From NCBI GenBank assembly GCA_963752695.1, contig CAVVZB010000002.1:496001-560000 (forward strand): a stretch of DNA of 64,000 nt, given 5' to 3'. Every line of letters begins with the position of its first letter. Within the stretch, counting starts at the first letter, position 1. The stretch comes from Bog-113 sp963752695 (lineage in GTDB: Bacteria > Acidobacteriota > Terriglobia > Bryobacterales > Bryobacteraceae). Made by a program: the position numbers and the translations under genes. Shown here in pieces: positions 1 through 8,059 of this stretch. Under the pieces are notes generated by a model. That model was given only the letters and a program-made list of their open reading frames with translations, was not told where the DNA came from and made no database searches.

Positions 1-892
1 TGCATTTCATGGCCGCACCATGGGATCGCTATCACTCACCGCGCGGCGTCCCGTCCAGAGGCGCGGGTTTGGACCTTTCATGTCTGGCGTCCATCATGTC
101 CCCTACGCGTATTGCTACCGCTGTGCCTACAACCGCACGCCCGATACTTGCGCGCTTGAATGCGCCAAGGTGATCGAGGACACCCTGCTCAAAACCATTC
201 TTCCCGCGGATGAAGTCGCCGCGATCGTGGTTGAGCCGGTCCAGGGCGAAGGCGGTTACATTGTTCCTCCGCCCGCGTTTCTCGAAGAGTTGCAGCGCAT
301 CGCGCATCGTCATGGCATGCTGCTAATCTTTGACGAAGTGCAGGCCGGCATGGGCCGCACCGGGAAGATGTGGGCGTCCGAGCATTCAGGCGTCGTTCCC
401 GATATCTTTACAGTCGCCAAGGGCATTGCGAGCGGGATGCCGATCAGTGCGACCATTGCCCACGCCGAGATTATGAATTGGCCCCCTGGCGCGCATGCCT
501 CCACGTTTGGCGGCAATCCGGTCTCTACCGCTGCCGCGCTCACCACCATCGAACTGCTGGAGCAGGGGCTGGTCGATCATGCGGCCAGCGTGGGCGCTTA
601 CATGATGGATCGTATGAAAACATGGCCCGCCCGCTTCCCGCTAGTAGGCGACGTGCGCGGAATGGGTCTCATGCTTGGAGTGGAACTGGTTCGCGATCAG
701 CAGACCAAACAGCGTGCACCCGAAGAGCGCGACCGCATTGTCGACATGGCTTTCGAACGCGGTCTCCTGATCTTGGGCGCTGGCGAAAACACGTTGCGCC
801 TCAGCCCGCCGCTGGTAATCTCGATGGATCAGGCCGATTTCGCCCTGGACACTCTCGAAGCCTGCTTTCGCGAGGTCCGCGTCGGTGTTTAG
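1..892 (+). CDS. Class III PLP aminotransferase, 5'-truncated by window edge
   Basis: C-terminal two thirds of a fold-type I, PLP-dependent class III aminotransferase (acetylornithine / 4-aminobutyrate transaminase type). The reading frame is open from base 2, where the codons read AFHGRT before the first internal Met, so the true start lies outside the window. Visible marks are the VVEPVQGEGGY block, LIFDEVQAGMGRTG with the cofactor-binding Asp, and FTVAKGIASGMP with the Schiff-base Lys. The Cys-containing stretch CYRCAYN..PDTC is seen in a subset often named acetylornithine aminotransferase family or archaeal-type GABA transaminase. The substrate cannot be decided. Its stop overlaps by 4 bases the stop of the convergent reverse transcriptase gene. 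Confidence 0.93.
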   Translation, partial: AFHGRTMGSLSLTARRPVQRRGFGPFMSGVHHVPYAYCYRCAYNRTPDTCALECAKVIEDTLLKTILPADEVAAIVVEPVQGEGGYIVPPPAFLEELQRIAHRHGMLLIFDEVQAGMGRTGKMWASEHSGVVPDIFTVAKGIASGMPISATIAHAEIMNWPPGAHASTFGGNPVSTAAALTTIELLEQGLVDHAASVGAYMMDRMKTWPARFPLVGDVRGMGLMLGVELVRDQQTKQRAPEERDRIVDMAFERGLLILGAGENTLRLSPPLVISMDQADFALDTLEACFREVRVGV

Positions 893-2229
893 CTGTGCCC
901 GCGCCGCCACTCGATTTGGTCGAAGAGATCTTTTAATCTCACGCCTTTGGCGGGGCTGACCATGGCCACGAAGCTGATCCGCCCCTGTAAGCACGCGCGG
1001 AAATCGAGCCGCGCCTCGCGGTTTTGAGACTCGGGACCCAACCGGATACAGTTCGTAAGTATCGCTTCCAGCACATCGAGATCGCGACGCCGAAGGCTAA
1101 CGTCCTGGTTCACCACAACGCCGGCAAGCTGCTGGCTTTGACCCTGGCGCATGATGCGCGTCTTATGGTGGTTGGTGCTGAAACCTTCTTCGAGCGCTAC
1201 GGCTGCGACGTGCGAACTGAAGCGCTCGGCCGCGCGCGCGAATGCGTGTGGTCCCGAGAACGCGAGATCGTCTGCATAACGGGTGTAGACCGCACCGGCG
1301 GTTCGAGCGAGACCAGACAGGCGACAGTCCAACCGATACGCCATCAGATTCGCAAGCGACGGGGATGTTGGCGCGCCTTGCGGCAGGTGCGGTCTCGTAT
1401 ACCGGATACGCGCATTCTGCCAGATGCGGTAGTCCACTCCCGGCGGCTGGTTACTCCATATCCGTGCGGGAGCTGCGTTTACACAGAACCCGGACAATCG
1501 GTCCGCCACCTGTTCCGGGTAGCCGAGCGTGCGGAAGAGGGCTTGCGCGCGCGCTGCGGGAAAGGACGGGAAGAAATCTTGAATATCCATTCGCAAGACG
1601 GCGGCCTTCCTTGTATGGGCTTGCGCAAAGGTGACGATCGAGCGCCTTTTCACAAATCCGTGCGCGGCTGGATGGGCCGGAATGCGATCCAAAATCCCGG
1701 ACAGAATCCTGCGTTGGATGTCAATCAGCTCCGCCTTCGGACTCTCAAGGAGCCGGATTCCGCCGGACGGCTTAGAGACAATCTGGTAGCGATAGTGCTG
1801 CAGTTTCAACGACGGAAGTTTCCGATTCAGACCTTTACAATCCGCAAACCACTCAAGACGATTGGGCGCAAGCCAAAGCCAATCCGCTAGGCCGCCGCAA
1901 CTTTCGATGACTGGAAGCCGCCAGCTTTGGGCCGCATCCACCGGTTGCATGCGTTGCAAATCTGCCAACCATTCAGCAACATCAATCTTCGTTTTGTGCT
2001 CTCTACAAGCCGCCAGAAAGCCCGGGTCTGACGCCAGGAATTGAACCACCGCGCGATGGCTGGCGCGAGTGCCATTGCCAAAGACCTCGACATAGCGCGT
2101 GCTGAGCGCAGCAAGCCAAGGCCAGTTCCGCCCCAGTGTTCTTTCACAACGGGCGCGAATCTCCTCCGCGCTTGGATCTCCCGCCAGGATACTCCGCGAA
2201 AGAGCGGCGACAATCGCTGGAACGTGCAT
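889..2229 (-). CDS. Retron-type reverse transcriptase with N-terminal extension
   Basis: 446-aa RNA-directed DNA polymerase. RT blocks in order: SGGIRLLESPK (about 155-165), AAHGF (188-192, the NAxxH-like region of retron RTs), MDIQDFFPS with the first catalytic Asp at 215, LPQGAPTSP (282-290), YTRYADDL with the YADD catalytic pair at 318-321, and QLAGVVVN (about 367-374, equivalent to the retron VTG region). Retron RTs are usually near 320 aa; this one carries about 130 extra N-terminal residues without a motif I recognise, as the longer myxobacterial retron RTs (Mx162 type) do; that comparison is from memory. No maturase or endonuclease domain is visible, which argues against a group II intron. 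The gene starts 11 bases after a candidate msr-msd RNA on the same strand and has no clear ribosome binding site. Confidence 0.93.
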   Translation of the reverse strand: MHVPAIVAALSRSILAGDPSAEEIRARCERTLGRNWPWLAALSTRYVEVFGNGTRASHRAVVQFLASDPGFLAACREHKTKIDVAEWLADLQRMQPVDAAQSWRLPVIESCGGLADWLWLAPNRLEWFADCKGLNRKLPSLKLQHYRYQIVSKPSGGIRLLESPKAELIDIQRRILSGILDRIPAHPAAHGFVKRRSIVTFAQAHTRKAAVLRMDIQDFFPSFPAARAQALFRTLGYPEQVADRLSGFCVNAAPARIWSNQPPGVDYRIWQNARIRYTRPHLPQGAPTSPSLANLMAYRLDCRLSGLARTAGAVYTRYADDLAFSGPHAFARAAERFSSHVAAVALEEGFSTNHHKTRIMRQGQSQQLAGVVVNQDVSLRRRDLDVLEAILTNCIRLGPESQNREARLDFRACLQGRISFVAMVSPAKGVRLKDLFDQIEWRRGHS

Positions 2230-2240
2230 ATGGACCGAAG

Positions 2241-2401
2241 GCCGGAGATCTCAACCAGTCTTACTGTGCGTGAGCTGTCCTGCATGGCATCGCAGACGCG
2301 CTCACGCGACGAAATGGCGAATTCCACATCTACCCCGGGGTAACCCCGGAGAGGCAAATCGAACCCGAGGACCCGATTTGGCCGTGCTTGAGACCCCCGA
2401 C
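2241..2401 (-). ncRNA. Candidate retron msr-msd RNA
   Basis: Read on the minus strand, the 161 bases just before the reverse transcriptase begin and end with complementary segments. a1 (2388-2401, GTCGGGGGTCTCAA) and a2 (2241-2254, TTGAGATCTCCGGC) can pair over 14 positions, 11 Watson-Crick and three G-U. The base after a1 is a G in the context AAGC, the place where the branching guanosine sits in characterised retrons. Three hairpins lie between: arms 2355-2361/2374-2380 (7 bp, 12-nt loop), palindrome 2335-2349, and a long hairpin 2268-2307 (8-bp outer stem GCGTGAGC/GCTCACGC, inner stem CTGC/GCAG). The last is the likely msd. Folding was done by eye; no msDNA has been shown. Confidence 0.68.
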
Positions 2402-2437
2402 AGCAGCCATGGTATCAGTCACGTAACCTGGAAGAGT

Positions 2438-2974
2438 ATGGGCTCACGGTCAGTTCTTCGGCTGTTGTTGGTCGCCTCGCTCTCCCTTGCTCTGCGAGCG
2501 CAACCGGAAGTGTTCATCCACAACTTCCACCGCGTGGACGAGCATGTGCTCCGCGGCGCGCAGCCGGGCGTCGAGGGAATCCGCGCCCTCGCCGCCATCG
2601 GTGTGAAAACCGTCATCGACCTGCGCGCGGCCAATGAGCGTGAAAACAAGGAAGCGGTCGAGTCGGCAGCTCTCGGCATCAAGTACTTGAATGTCCCGAT
2701 GAACGGTTTTCATGCGCCCGGCGACGACCAAGTCACGCGGGTTCTGCAAACCCTGGATGATTCGACAGCTTGGCCGGTATTCGTCCACTGCAAGTACGGC
2801 GAGGACCGCACCGGCACAGTCATCGCCTGTTACCGCGTCAAACACGATGGCTGGGATAACCGGAAAGCTTTGGCGGAAGCCAAACAGCTCGGCATGCACG
2901 TGTGGGAGTCCGGGATGAAGAGATTCATCCTGGCGTTCTCCCCACCGGTCCCCAACACGCCAGCCCCGCAATAA
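2438..2974 (+). CDS. Secreted tyrosine/dual-specificity phosphatase-like protein
   Basis: 178-aa protein with an N-terminal signal peptide (MGSRSVLRLLLVASLSLALRAQ, cleavage likely after the Ala) followed by a cysteine-phosphatase fold. The P-loop is HCKYGEDR (HCx5R), and the preceding region GVKTVIDLRAANERE matches the WPD/DLR area of fused DSP-PTPase and Siw14-like enzymes. Predicted to hydrolyse phosphotyrosine or another phosphoester in the periplasm; the substrate is unknown. The ATG at 2438 is chosen because the signal peptide begins there; in-frame codons further upstream run through the retron RNA region. The start lies only 36 bases from the outer end of that RNA, so the promoters are back to back. 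Confidence 0.85.
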   Translation: MGSRSVLRLLLVASLSLALRAQPEVFIHNFHRVDEHVLRGAQPGVEGIRALAAIGVKTVIDLRAANERENKEAVESAALGIKYLNVPMNGFHAPGDDQVTRVLQTLDDSTAWPVFVHCKYGEDRTGTVIACYRVKHDGWDNRKALAEAKQLGMHVWESGMKRFILAFSPPVPNTPAPQ

Positions 2975-3000
2975 CTGGCGTATGTTAGCCTTCGTTCGTC

Positions 3001-4455
3001 ATGTCCGCTTCTCACTTTGACTTAGCAGCCGCCGCGCGCCAGGAAATGGTTCAGGATGGGTTCGATCCGGACTTCCCCGCGGGCGCCGCCGGGCAGTTGG
3101 CGGATATCGCCGCTCATCCTCCCGCCGCTTCAATCGACGGTGTCCGCGATCTGCGCGAACTGCTTTGGTCCTCCATTGACAACGACACCTCGCGCGATCT
3201 CGACCAGATCGAAGTTGCCGAGCGCGTCGGCGCCGCGATTCACGTGCGGGTCGCCATTGCCGACGTGGACGCGCGTGTGAGCCAGGGTTCCCCTATCGAC
3301 CAGCATGCGCAGAGTCAAACCACCACCGTCTACACCGCCGTGCGCGTATTCCCGATGCTTCCAGAGCAGCTTTCAACCGATCTCACGTCGCTTTCCGAAA
3401 ACGAGGATCGTGCTGCGCTGGTGATCGATTTCAGCGTCAGCGCCGAAGGCGAGGCAACCGATTTCACCATCTATCGGGCATTGGTCCGCAACCGCTTTCA
3501 GCTGGCATACCACGCAGTAGGCGACTGGTTGGACGGCAATGGGGCGGCCGACGCCAAGGTTGCGTCCTCATCCGACTTACAAGCTCAACTCCGGCTGCAA
3601 AACGAAGCCGCTTGTCTCCTGCGCGCACAGCGCTTCCGGCTGGGAGCGTTGAACTTCGATCGCATTGAGACCGAAGCTGTCGTGCAGGATGGTCAGGTGC
3701 AGGACGTGAGCGCTCGCCGAAAGTCTTCCGCCGACTTGCTAATCGAAGACTTCATGATCGCGGCCAACGAGGGAATGGCTAAGACGCTCACCAGCTCCGG
3801 CGCGTCTTCCATCCGCCGCGTCGTAAAGTCGCCGGAGCGCTGGGCCCGTATCGTCGAACTCGCAAAGAAGTTGGGCGAACAGCTTCCCGATCAGCCCGAT
3901 TCCGGCGCCCTCAACGCCTTCCTTCAAAATCGTAAAGACGCGGACCCAGTTCACTATCCCGATCTCTCGTTGAGTGTGATGAAGTTAATGGGACCCGGGG
4001 AATATGTCCTATCTCGCCCGGGCGATTCTGGCCAAGGTCATTTCGGTCTCGCGGCTCACGATTACACGCATTCCACTGCGCCCAACCGCCGTTTCGCCGA
4101 TCTGGTTACACAGCGTCTGATCAAGGCGCTGATTGCTCAAAAATCCGCGCCCTACTCGGATGAAGAACTGAACGCGATCGCGCAGAACTGCACCGCGAAA
4201 GAGAACGCGGCACGGAAAGTGGAACGAGCCATGGATAAGCGTGTCGCTGCCGTTGCGTTCCAGAACCGGGTTGGACAAACTTTCCACGCCGTAGTGACCG
4301 GCGTAACTCCGAAAGGGGTGTTTGTTCGCGTGCTCAATCCTCCCGTGGAAGGCCGCCTTATGCGGGGGGAATCCGGAGTCGACGTCGGCGATCAGGTCGA
4401 TGTCAAGCTTCTGAGTACCGACCCGCAGCGTGGATTCATCGACTTCGGACGCTGA
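3001..4455 (+). CDS. RNB-domain (RNase II family) ribonuclease
   Basis: 484-aa exoribonuclease-like protein of the RNase II/R superfamily. The RNB catalytic block reads SSIDNDTSRDLDQIE, with Asp60, Asp66 and Asp68; the fourth Asp of E. coli RNase II is Gln here, as I recall for a short-form RNB subfamily. The RNB domain continues to the HFGLAAHDYTHSTAPNRRFADL block (about 350-370). A short C-terminal beta domain (about 425-484, VTGVTPKGVFVRV ... GDQVDVKLLS) resembles S1. Cold-shock domains, usual before RNB in RNase II/R, are absent. Expected to degrade RNA 3' to 5' in the cytoplasm. It begins 26 bases after the phosphatase stop and may be co-transcribed. Confidence 0.88.
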   Translation: MSASHFDLAAAARQEMVQDGFDPDFPAGAAGQLADIAAHPPAASIDGVRDLRELLWSSIDNDTSRDLDQIEVAERVGAAIHVRVAIADVDARVSQGSPIDQHAQSQTTTVYTAVRVFPMLPEQLSTDLTSLSENEDRAALVIDFSVSAEGEATDFTIYRALVRNRFQLAYHAVGDWLDGNGAADAKVASSSDLQAQLRLQNEAACLLRAQRFRLGALNFDRIETEAVVQDGQVQDVSARRKSSADLLIEDFMIAANEGMAKTLTSSGASSIRRVVKSPERWARIVELAKKLGEQLPDQPDSGALNAFLQNRKDADPVHYPDLSLSVMKLMGPGEYVLSRPGDSGQGHFGLAAHDYTHSTAPNRRFADLVTQRLIKALIAQKSAPYSDEELNAIAQNCTAKENAARKVERAMDKRVAAVAFQNRVGQTFHAVVTGVTPKGVFVRVLNPPVEGRLMRGESGVDVGDQVDVKLLSTDPQRGFIDFGR

Positions 4456-4458
4456 CGC

Positions 4459-4968
4459 CTAAAGCTCGATTTTGTCGTGTTCGCCCGCAGACGGTTTATA
4501 GGCGTGACCCGTGGTAACCGCCTTGACAAAGCCGATCAGTTGAACCACCTTGCTCGAGGGCGAATCCCAGTACTCGGCCTTCTCCACTTTGACTCGCAGT
4601 AGCGCCAAGTCCGGGTCTTCTAATCCGTCCGGGAACCAGGCTTTCAGTATCGGGTTCCAAAGCTCTTGCGCTTTCGCCTTATCTTGAATCGTTACTGCCT
4701 TTCCACTCACCGACACGTAGGTATTCTTAGCCGGATCGGCGTAGGCCAGGTTTACTTGCAGGTGCTTGTCAATCTCCTCCACCTTGGTTGACGAGTTCCG
4801 CGTGAAGAACCAGAGGTAGCCGTCAAAATCCGCCTTCGAAGTCGCCATGGGCCGGCTCCGAAGCGACCCATCTTCGTCGATGGTCGTAAGCATGGCCATC
4901 TTTACGTCCTTGATCAGGCCCGCTAGTTTTTCACTCTGATCGATGCTGTCTTTCATACCTGCGGACAA
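4459..4968 (-). CDS. Pyridoxamine 5'-phosphate oxidase-family (general stress 26-like) protein
   Basis: 169-aa split-barrel flavin-binding family protein. The N-terminus LAGLIKDVKMAMLTTIDEDGSLRSRPMA and the later YLWFFTRNSSTKVEEI and VNLAYADPAKNTYVSVSG are characteristic of general stress protein 26-like members. The likely ligand is FMN or F420, but the sequence does not decide it, and an oxidase activity should not be assumed. It is last in a minus-strand series (LON-like, TonB, HAD, SDR, this gene) with gaps of 3-30 bases, and converges with the RNB gene, leaving 3 bases between the stops. Confidence 0.85.
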   Translation of the reverse strand: MSAGMKDSIDQSEKLAGLIKDVKMAMLTTIDEDGSLRSRPMATSKADFDGYLWFFTRNSSTKVEEIDKHLQVNLAYADPAKNTYVSVSGKAVTIQDKAKAQELWNPILKAWFPDGLEDPDLALLRVKVEKAEYWDSPSSKVVQLIGFVKAVTTGHAYKPSAGEHDKIEL

Positions 4969-4994
4969 GCGCGGCCATTGCCGTTGTGCGGTCC

Positions 4995-5828
4995 CTAACC
5001 TTTCGCTTGACGCCGCAGCGTGTATAGGTCCGGCAGCATGTTCATGTGCTCCAATTTCCTGGGTTCATCGGACCCCGTGAGCAACTTTCCGTTGATGTGG
5101 TTGGATCGAGGCGATGCCAGAAACAAAGCCATGCTGATTTGTTTCTTCGCCGAGGTTCCACCTGTCAGCCGGGTGCGTTGCGCTTCCTCGGCTTCATGCA
5201 CCCCGGCATCTGGGCCTGCTCGCAGAATCTCATCGGTCATGCACGTGTAGCTTGCGCCAGGGTCCAGGCAATTGATCTGGATATTGTGGTCTTCAATCTC
5301 CTCCGCCAAAGATTCGACCAGGCGGACCAACGCCGCTTTCGAAACCGCATGCCCGGTCACAAAAGGCCGCGGCGTACTGGAGCCGCCCCCGGCCAGCACC
5401 AGGATTTTCCCCGACCGTTTCTCCATCATCTGCGGCAAAACGGCCCGGCAGGCATGCACCACTCCCAGAAGATTGGTGTCAATCGTGTTAAGCCATGCTT
5501 CGATCGGGGTCGACAGCAGCGGCCCGATCGGGCCCAGGATAGCGGCGGCGCAGATCAGCACATCGACGCTTCCGAATGCGGCCCGGGCACGAGCGCTCGC
5601 AGCCGTGAGTTGACCGGCGTCTCGAACATCCGCCGCGATGGTCATAGTGCGCCCGCCCGCATGCTCGATCTCGAGTCTTGCCGCGTCCAATTCGGATTGT
5701 GAGCGGGAAAGCAACGCTACGCGCGCGCCGGAATCCGCGAACCCAATTGCCAGCCGCTTTCCAATACCGCGCCCTGCGCCCGTGATCAGGACAGTCTTGT
5801 CCTTTACTTCCGAGGAGAAGTCGGCCAA
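4995..5828 (-). CDS. SDR-family oxidoreductase with His in place of the catalytic Tyr
   Basis: 277-aa Rossmann-fold short-chain dehydrogenase/reductase. The nucleotide-binding motif TGAGRGIGKR is at about 16-25 and the usual NNAG is CAAA near 93-96. The YxxxK signature aligns to HAVSK (His160, Lys164): the codon is CAT, one change from TAT. The catalytic Ser region is GGGSSTP (about 147-153). The C-terminal half (NCLDPGASYT, GKLLTGSDEP) is intact, so the gene is not otherwise decayed. Activity may be lost, altered or carried by His. It lies 30 bases downstream of the HAD gene and 26 bases upstream of the PNPOx-like gene, probably one transcript. Confidence 0.88.
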   Translation of the reverse strand: MADFSSEVKDKTVLITGAGRGIGKRLAIGFADSGARVALLSRSQSELDAARLEIEHAGGRTMTIAADVRDAGQLTAASARARAAFGSVDVLICAAAILGPIGPLLSTPIEAWLNTIDTNLLGVVHACRAVLPQMMEKRSGKILVLAGGGSSTPRPFVTGHAVSKAALVRLVESLAEEIEDHNIQINCLDPGASYTCMTDEILRAGPDAGVHEAEEAQRTRLTGGTSAKKQISMALFLASPRSNHINGKLLTGSDEPRKLEHMNMLPDLYTLRRQAKG

Positions 5829-5858
5829 ATGATTAGTATCTCCGATCTCTGCAACCGG

Positions 5859-6557
5859 CTAGGGAGCAAAAATGCGCGCCAGTTCAGCAAAGCCTTGAGC
5901 GACAATGAGCCGCTTGGACGAACGGATCTCCTCCCGCTCCAATGTCCAGGTCCGCTGGTGCGGAACATAAACCGCGGACAGGCCCGCGGCCAATGCTGGA
6001 TTGATGTCCGACTTCGGGCTATTGCCGATCATCCACGTGCGTTCGCGGTCCAACTTCAGCCGTTCCACCAATTCCTGGTAAGCCTGCTGATTTTTCTCCT
6101 TGACGATTTCGCAATGCGTGAAATGCCGCCCCAGGGCGGACCGTTCGAACTTCGAACTCTGCTCCCGATGTTCGCCTTTGGTGAACACGGTGAGCTCGTG
6201 TTTTCCGGCTAACAACGGAAGGGTTTCAGCCACCCCCGGCATCAGCTCAATCGGCATGGACGTGATGCTGTGCGCGTAGGAGGCGATCTCTTCGAAATGC
6301 GTGCGGTCCGGTTCGCGTTCCACCAGCGATTCAAAACACTGGCGAAGATTGCGAACAAAATTGTGCGCCCCGTACCCATGGATTTTATTGTTCTCAATTT
6401 CGATCTCGTCGAGAGCGGCACGCACTTGGCCGGGCGTCAGCGACGAGTGATCCAGCAGCGCGCAGAACCGGTCGAAAGCATTCTCAAAGTAGATGTTGTT
6501 TTCCCAGAGCGTGTCGTCGGCGTCAATCAGAAGATGCTGGCGTTCCATATCTGTCAA
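5859..6557 (-). CDS. HAD-superfamily hydrolase
   Basis: 232-aa haloacid dehalogenase-like phosphatase. Motif I DADDTLW is at 12-18 (nucleophile Asp12, acid Asp14), followed by a helical cap (NIYFENAFDRF to about 100), motif II VFTKGE, and motif IV WMIGNSPKSDINPALAAG. Acts on a small phosphorylated substrate in the cytoplasm; the sequence does not say which. The start codon overlaps the stop of the tonB gene by 4 bases, so translation is probably coupled, although no functional link is obvious. Confidence 0.9.
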   Translation of the reverse strand: MTDMERQHLLIDADDTLWENNIYFENAFDRFCALLDHSSLTPGQVRAALDEIEIENNKIHGYGAHNFVRNLRQCFESLVEREPDRTHFEEIASYAHSITSMPIELMPGVAETLPLLAGKHELTVFTKGEHREQSSKFERSALGRHFTHCEIVKEKNQQAYQELVERLKLDRERTWMIGNSPKSDINPALAAGLSAVYVPHQRTWTLEREEIRSSKRLIVAQGFAELARIFAP

Positions 6558-8056
6558 TTCACTTCCGGAGGCGCCAAGCGGAAGGGAATTTCCACCAGCG
6601 CGTCTACCGCGACGGGTTTACCTTCCCGCATGGCTGGTGTGAAGGTCCATTTCTGCAATGCTTCCACCGCGCTTTCATTCAGGCGCTCATCGATTCCCTT
6701 CACTGTTTCGATACTGAATACGCGGCCATCGCTCGAGATCACGAAAGCTAGTCGGACGGTGCCCTCAATCTTCTCTTCCGCGGCCGTTGCAATGTATTTG
6801 GGATCGACTTTGTGCAACGGCTGCGGAGCGGAGATCTGCGCGCGGTAGGAGAGTTCCTCCCGGTCGGCATACCACATCAGCCAGCTGCCGGAATGGCTGG
6901 TCAGATTGGGGCTTTGTATCGCCACGCTGAAGACCTGGCGGCCCAGAAAGCGTGGATCGGGCGCGCCGGACACGCGCGTTCCCGAGGCTCGGCCAATATC
7001 GTCGTCCACGCTGTTCCGGCGTGCCGCATCGCGCGCCGAAGCACGCAGTGACTCGGCCGATGTCGGCGAGTTATATGCGGGCGAGAGCGCTCTGGCGATC
7101 AGGTTCCGGGCGGCGTCTTTATCTCCGCCCCGCACTGTTAAGTCGGGGACCGTGATCCCCGACGAGCGGCCATTTGCCGTTGCCCCGTCCGGATTCAGCT
7201 TCGGACCAGCGGAGAACTGGGCCCGCCGTGATCCCTCCGGGAGCGGAACCTTCAACTGGTCCACCGGGTTTAATCCCATCACGGCGATGTTGGCCGTTGA
7301 CGCCGTAGCGCCCTGCAGAACTGGCGCATCCGGCAAGGCGCCGACGGAAGCCGTGAAGCTGCGCTTCTGTTGCGGACGGAACGCCAGGGTTCGCGATCCT
7401 TGATCGACGGCTTTCGCGGCGCTCGCTGCCAACGCTGCCTTTTCAGGCGTCAGGCTCGGTGCATCGCTCACCCGCAAGTGCGCGGTCGCTTCGGGTCTTC
7501 GCTCTGCGGGCGGTAGGAAGATCTTAGCGACCTTCGGCAGCTCGAACGTTCGGGAACGGTCCACGCGCGGCTGCAACTCCGGGGCTGGAGAAAGTTCCGC
7601 GACCTGCTTGGCGGGTTGAGCCGCAGGCTGCGGGTGCGGCGCCGGAGGAACAAACTCGCGCTGGGGTGGCGGAGGAGCGGACAGCGCAAGGATGTTCGGC
7701 AAGGGCTTAATGGGCTCCGGCTTCAGTTCCGGGGCGGGATGAAAAATCATCTGCGCCGAACGCGGAGCATCCGCCGGCGAGGAAACGATCGATTGCTTCT
7801 CGATAGACTCCGCCCGCAGCGGCTTCTTCTCCGCCGCCCGTGCGACCGGCGACACGTCTGGGAGCTTGGCTTTGAAGTTGTACCACACCAACTGCGTCTC
7901 GTGGGGCCGAATGAGCTGGGTGTAAGCGCTGGGATTTTTCACATGCGGCGCAGCAAACAGCCACACGAAAAAGATGAGGTGGGCCGCAATGGAGCCCGCA
8001 ATTGGCGCGGCGCGTGGGCCGGCGGGCATCCGCCGGGGATCAGGGGAAAGCAGCAA
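6554..8056 (-). CDS. TonB-family energy transducer, long proline-rich linker
   Basis: 500-aa protein with one N-terminal transmembrane helix (IAGSIAAHLIFFVWLFA, about 20-36), a long Pro/Ala-rich periplasmic linker, and a C-terminal TonB domain (about 415-497: KVDPKYIATAAEEKIEGTVRLAFVI ... ESAVEALQKWTFTPA). It is about twice as long as E. coli TonB, mainly through the linker, which also contains a non-repetitive stretch at about 210-380. Predicted to pass proton-motive-force energy to outer-membrane receptors such as the one at 20.8-24.0 kb. It lies 3 bases downstream of the LON-like gene. No exbB/exbD is present here. Confidence 0.9.
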   Translation of the reverse strand: MLLSPDPRRMPAGPRAAPIAGSIAAHLIFFVWLFAAPHVKNPSAYTQLIRPHETQLVWYNFKAKLPDVSPVARAAEKKPLRAESIEKQSIVSSPADAPRSAQMIFHPAPELKPEPIKPLPNILALSAPPPPQREFVPPAPHPQPAAQPAKQVAELSPAPELQPRVDRSRTFELPKVAKIFLPPAERRPEATAHLRVSDAPSLTPEKAALAASAAKAVDQGSRTLAFRPQQKRSFTASVGALPDAPVLQGATASTANIAVMGLNPVDQLKVPLPEGSRRAQFSAGPKLNPDGATANGRSSGITVPDLTVRGGDKDAARNLIARALSPAYNSPTSAESLRASARDAARRNSVDDDIGRASGTRVSGAPDPRFLGRQVFSVAIQSPNLTSHSGSWLMWYADREELSYRAQISAPQPLHKVDPKYIATAAEEKIEGTVRLAFVISSDGRVFSIETVKGIDERLNESAVEALQKWTFTPAMREGKPVAVDALVEIPFRLAPPEVN

Positions 8057-8059
8057 GCC

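Noticed and set aside
1024..1890. 288-codon plus-strand frame opposite the reverse transcriptase
   Set aside because: Mirror of the RT codons in GC-rich DNA; no motif, no ribosome binding site, and the RT frame has unmistakable motifs.
2341..2400. tRNA-like T-arm (GGGTTCGATTT) on the minus strand before the RT
   Set aside because: No 7-bp acceptor stem, D-arm or anticodon arm could be placed; the segment is better explained as a hairpin within the retron RNA candidate.
889..2401. Group II intron
   Set aside because: The RT lacks a maturase X domain or HNH endonuclease, and no domain V-like hairpin follows the ORF, which runs straight into the aminotransferase 3' end.
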